Shown: piece by piece, positions 63,812 to 64,000 of the stretch
Position numbering within the stretch: position 1 is the stretch's first letter
Layout of the letters: every line of letters starts with the position of its first letter
NCBI RefSeq assembly: GCF_000382405.1
Contig: NZ_KB908262.1
Coordinates: 98,545 to 162,544 of the forward strand
Direction: 5' to 3'
Length of the DNA stretch: 64,000 nucleotides
Source: Mycobacterium sp. 141
GTDB taxonomy: Bacteria; Actinomycetota; Actinomycetes; Mycobacteriales; Mycobacteriaceae
The notes under the pieces: generated by a model
Told to the model about the DNA's origin: nothing
What the model saw: the letters and a program-made list of their open reading frames with translations, nothing else
The model's database searches: none
Position numbers and translations under genes: made by a program

Positions 63812-64000
63812 GCACCCCCACCCACGACGCGCCCACCGACGCGTTCCCGGCGAACCCACCGCCCAAGCACGCCGCCGAGCGCAGCGGTATCGCCAAGTGG
63901 ATCCGGCGCCTGGCACTGCCGATCATCCTCGGCTGGATCGCCGTCATCGCGGTACTCAACGTGATCGTCCCCCAGCTCGAAGAGGTGGGGGAAATGCGCT
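63808..64000 (+). CDS. MmpL-family RND transporter, N-terminal fragment (runs off window)
   Basis: The first 64 residues are present: a polar Pro/Thr-rich start, then [20 protein letters not shown], which is the first helix of MmpL proteins, and the start of the periplasmic domain ([10 protein letters not shown]). The gene begins with the overlapping ATG at 63808 and has no stop before base 64000. Paired with mmpS and the divergent TetR gene it should form an MmpS-MmpL exporter of the siderophore/lipid type. Everything past the first helix is outside the window. Confidence 0.9.
   Translation, partial: MSTPTHDAPTDAFPANPPPKHAAERSGIAKWIRRLALPIILGWIAVIAVLNVIVPQLEEVGEMR

Noticed and set aside
1..64000. 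CRISPR arrays, rRNA and tRNA genes
   Set aside because: No regularly spaced identical repeats and no cloverleaf-like sequences were noticed on either strand by eye.

Overview
The window is a high-GC chromosome segment from a mycobacterium, most likely an environmental, fast-growing Mycolicibacterium-type species. It carries a dense set of mycobacterial cell-envelope genes: the end of AftD, MmpL3, MmpL11, Zmp1, an L,D-transpeptidase, an MmpS/MmpL pair, hemophore-like proteins and a RicR-type copper sensor. Their order matches, in reverse orientation, the M. tuberculosis block from Rv0236c down to about Rv0188 as I remember it. Those comparisons are from memory; no search was run.

Layout. (1) 1-10152 is conserved envelope DNA: AftD C-terminus, R2-like ligand-binding oxidase, a GNAT protein, an acyltransferase, two membrane proteins, a GT4 glycosyltransferase and a methyltransferase. 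It contains a 27-bp tandem repeat inside a gene and a 361-bp inverted-repeat element between genes. (2) 10153-29482 is an accessory segment that does not belong to the remembered tuberculosis order. It holds a five-gene minus-strand cluster with a trimethylamine-monooxygenase-like flavoprotein, an APC permease, two cupins and a TetR regulator. After that come detoxification or redox genes (DHFR-like, arylamine N-acetyltransferase, HD protein, FAD oxidase), an HNH protein between two palindromic repeats, and a complete phosphonate uptake and degradation locus (ABC transporter, phosphonatase-like hydrolase, PhnZ-like HD oxygenase, GntR regulator). It ends with an MFS carrier and a cation exchanger with a candidate riboswitch leader.

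(3) 29483-42637 returns to conserved DNA: GTP-dependent PEP carboxykinase, a pair of P-loop proteins, TrmB, a NYN protein, MmpL3, an AI-2E family protein, a flippase-like protein, an M23-like lipoprotein and a DUF3054 protein. (4) 42656-53691 has a PrrAB-like two-component system, three hemophore-like secreted proteins, MmpL11 with an overlapping HTH protein, two Mce-associated-type membrane proteins and Zmp1. (5) 53940-64000 has the L,D-transpeptidase, an MFS exporter, a PPOX-family protein, a thiamine-binding-type protein, RicR with its operator divergent from ilvD, an SPW-repeat protein, a large LuxR ATPase regulator, and a TetR regulator divergent from an mmpS-mmpL operon cut by the window end.

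The conserved parts make and export the mycolic acid and arabinogalactan envelope and handle heme, copper and central carbon flux. The accessory segment looks like scavenging of amine nitrogen and phosphonate phosphorus. No tRNA, rRNA, CRISPR array, transposase or prophage gene was seen.
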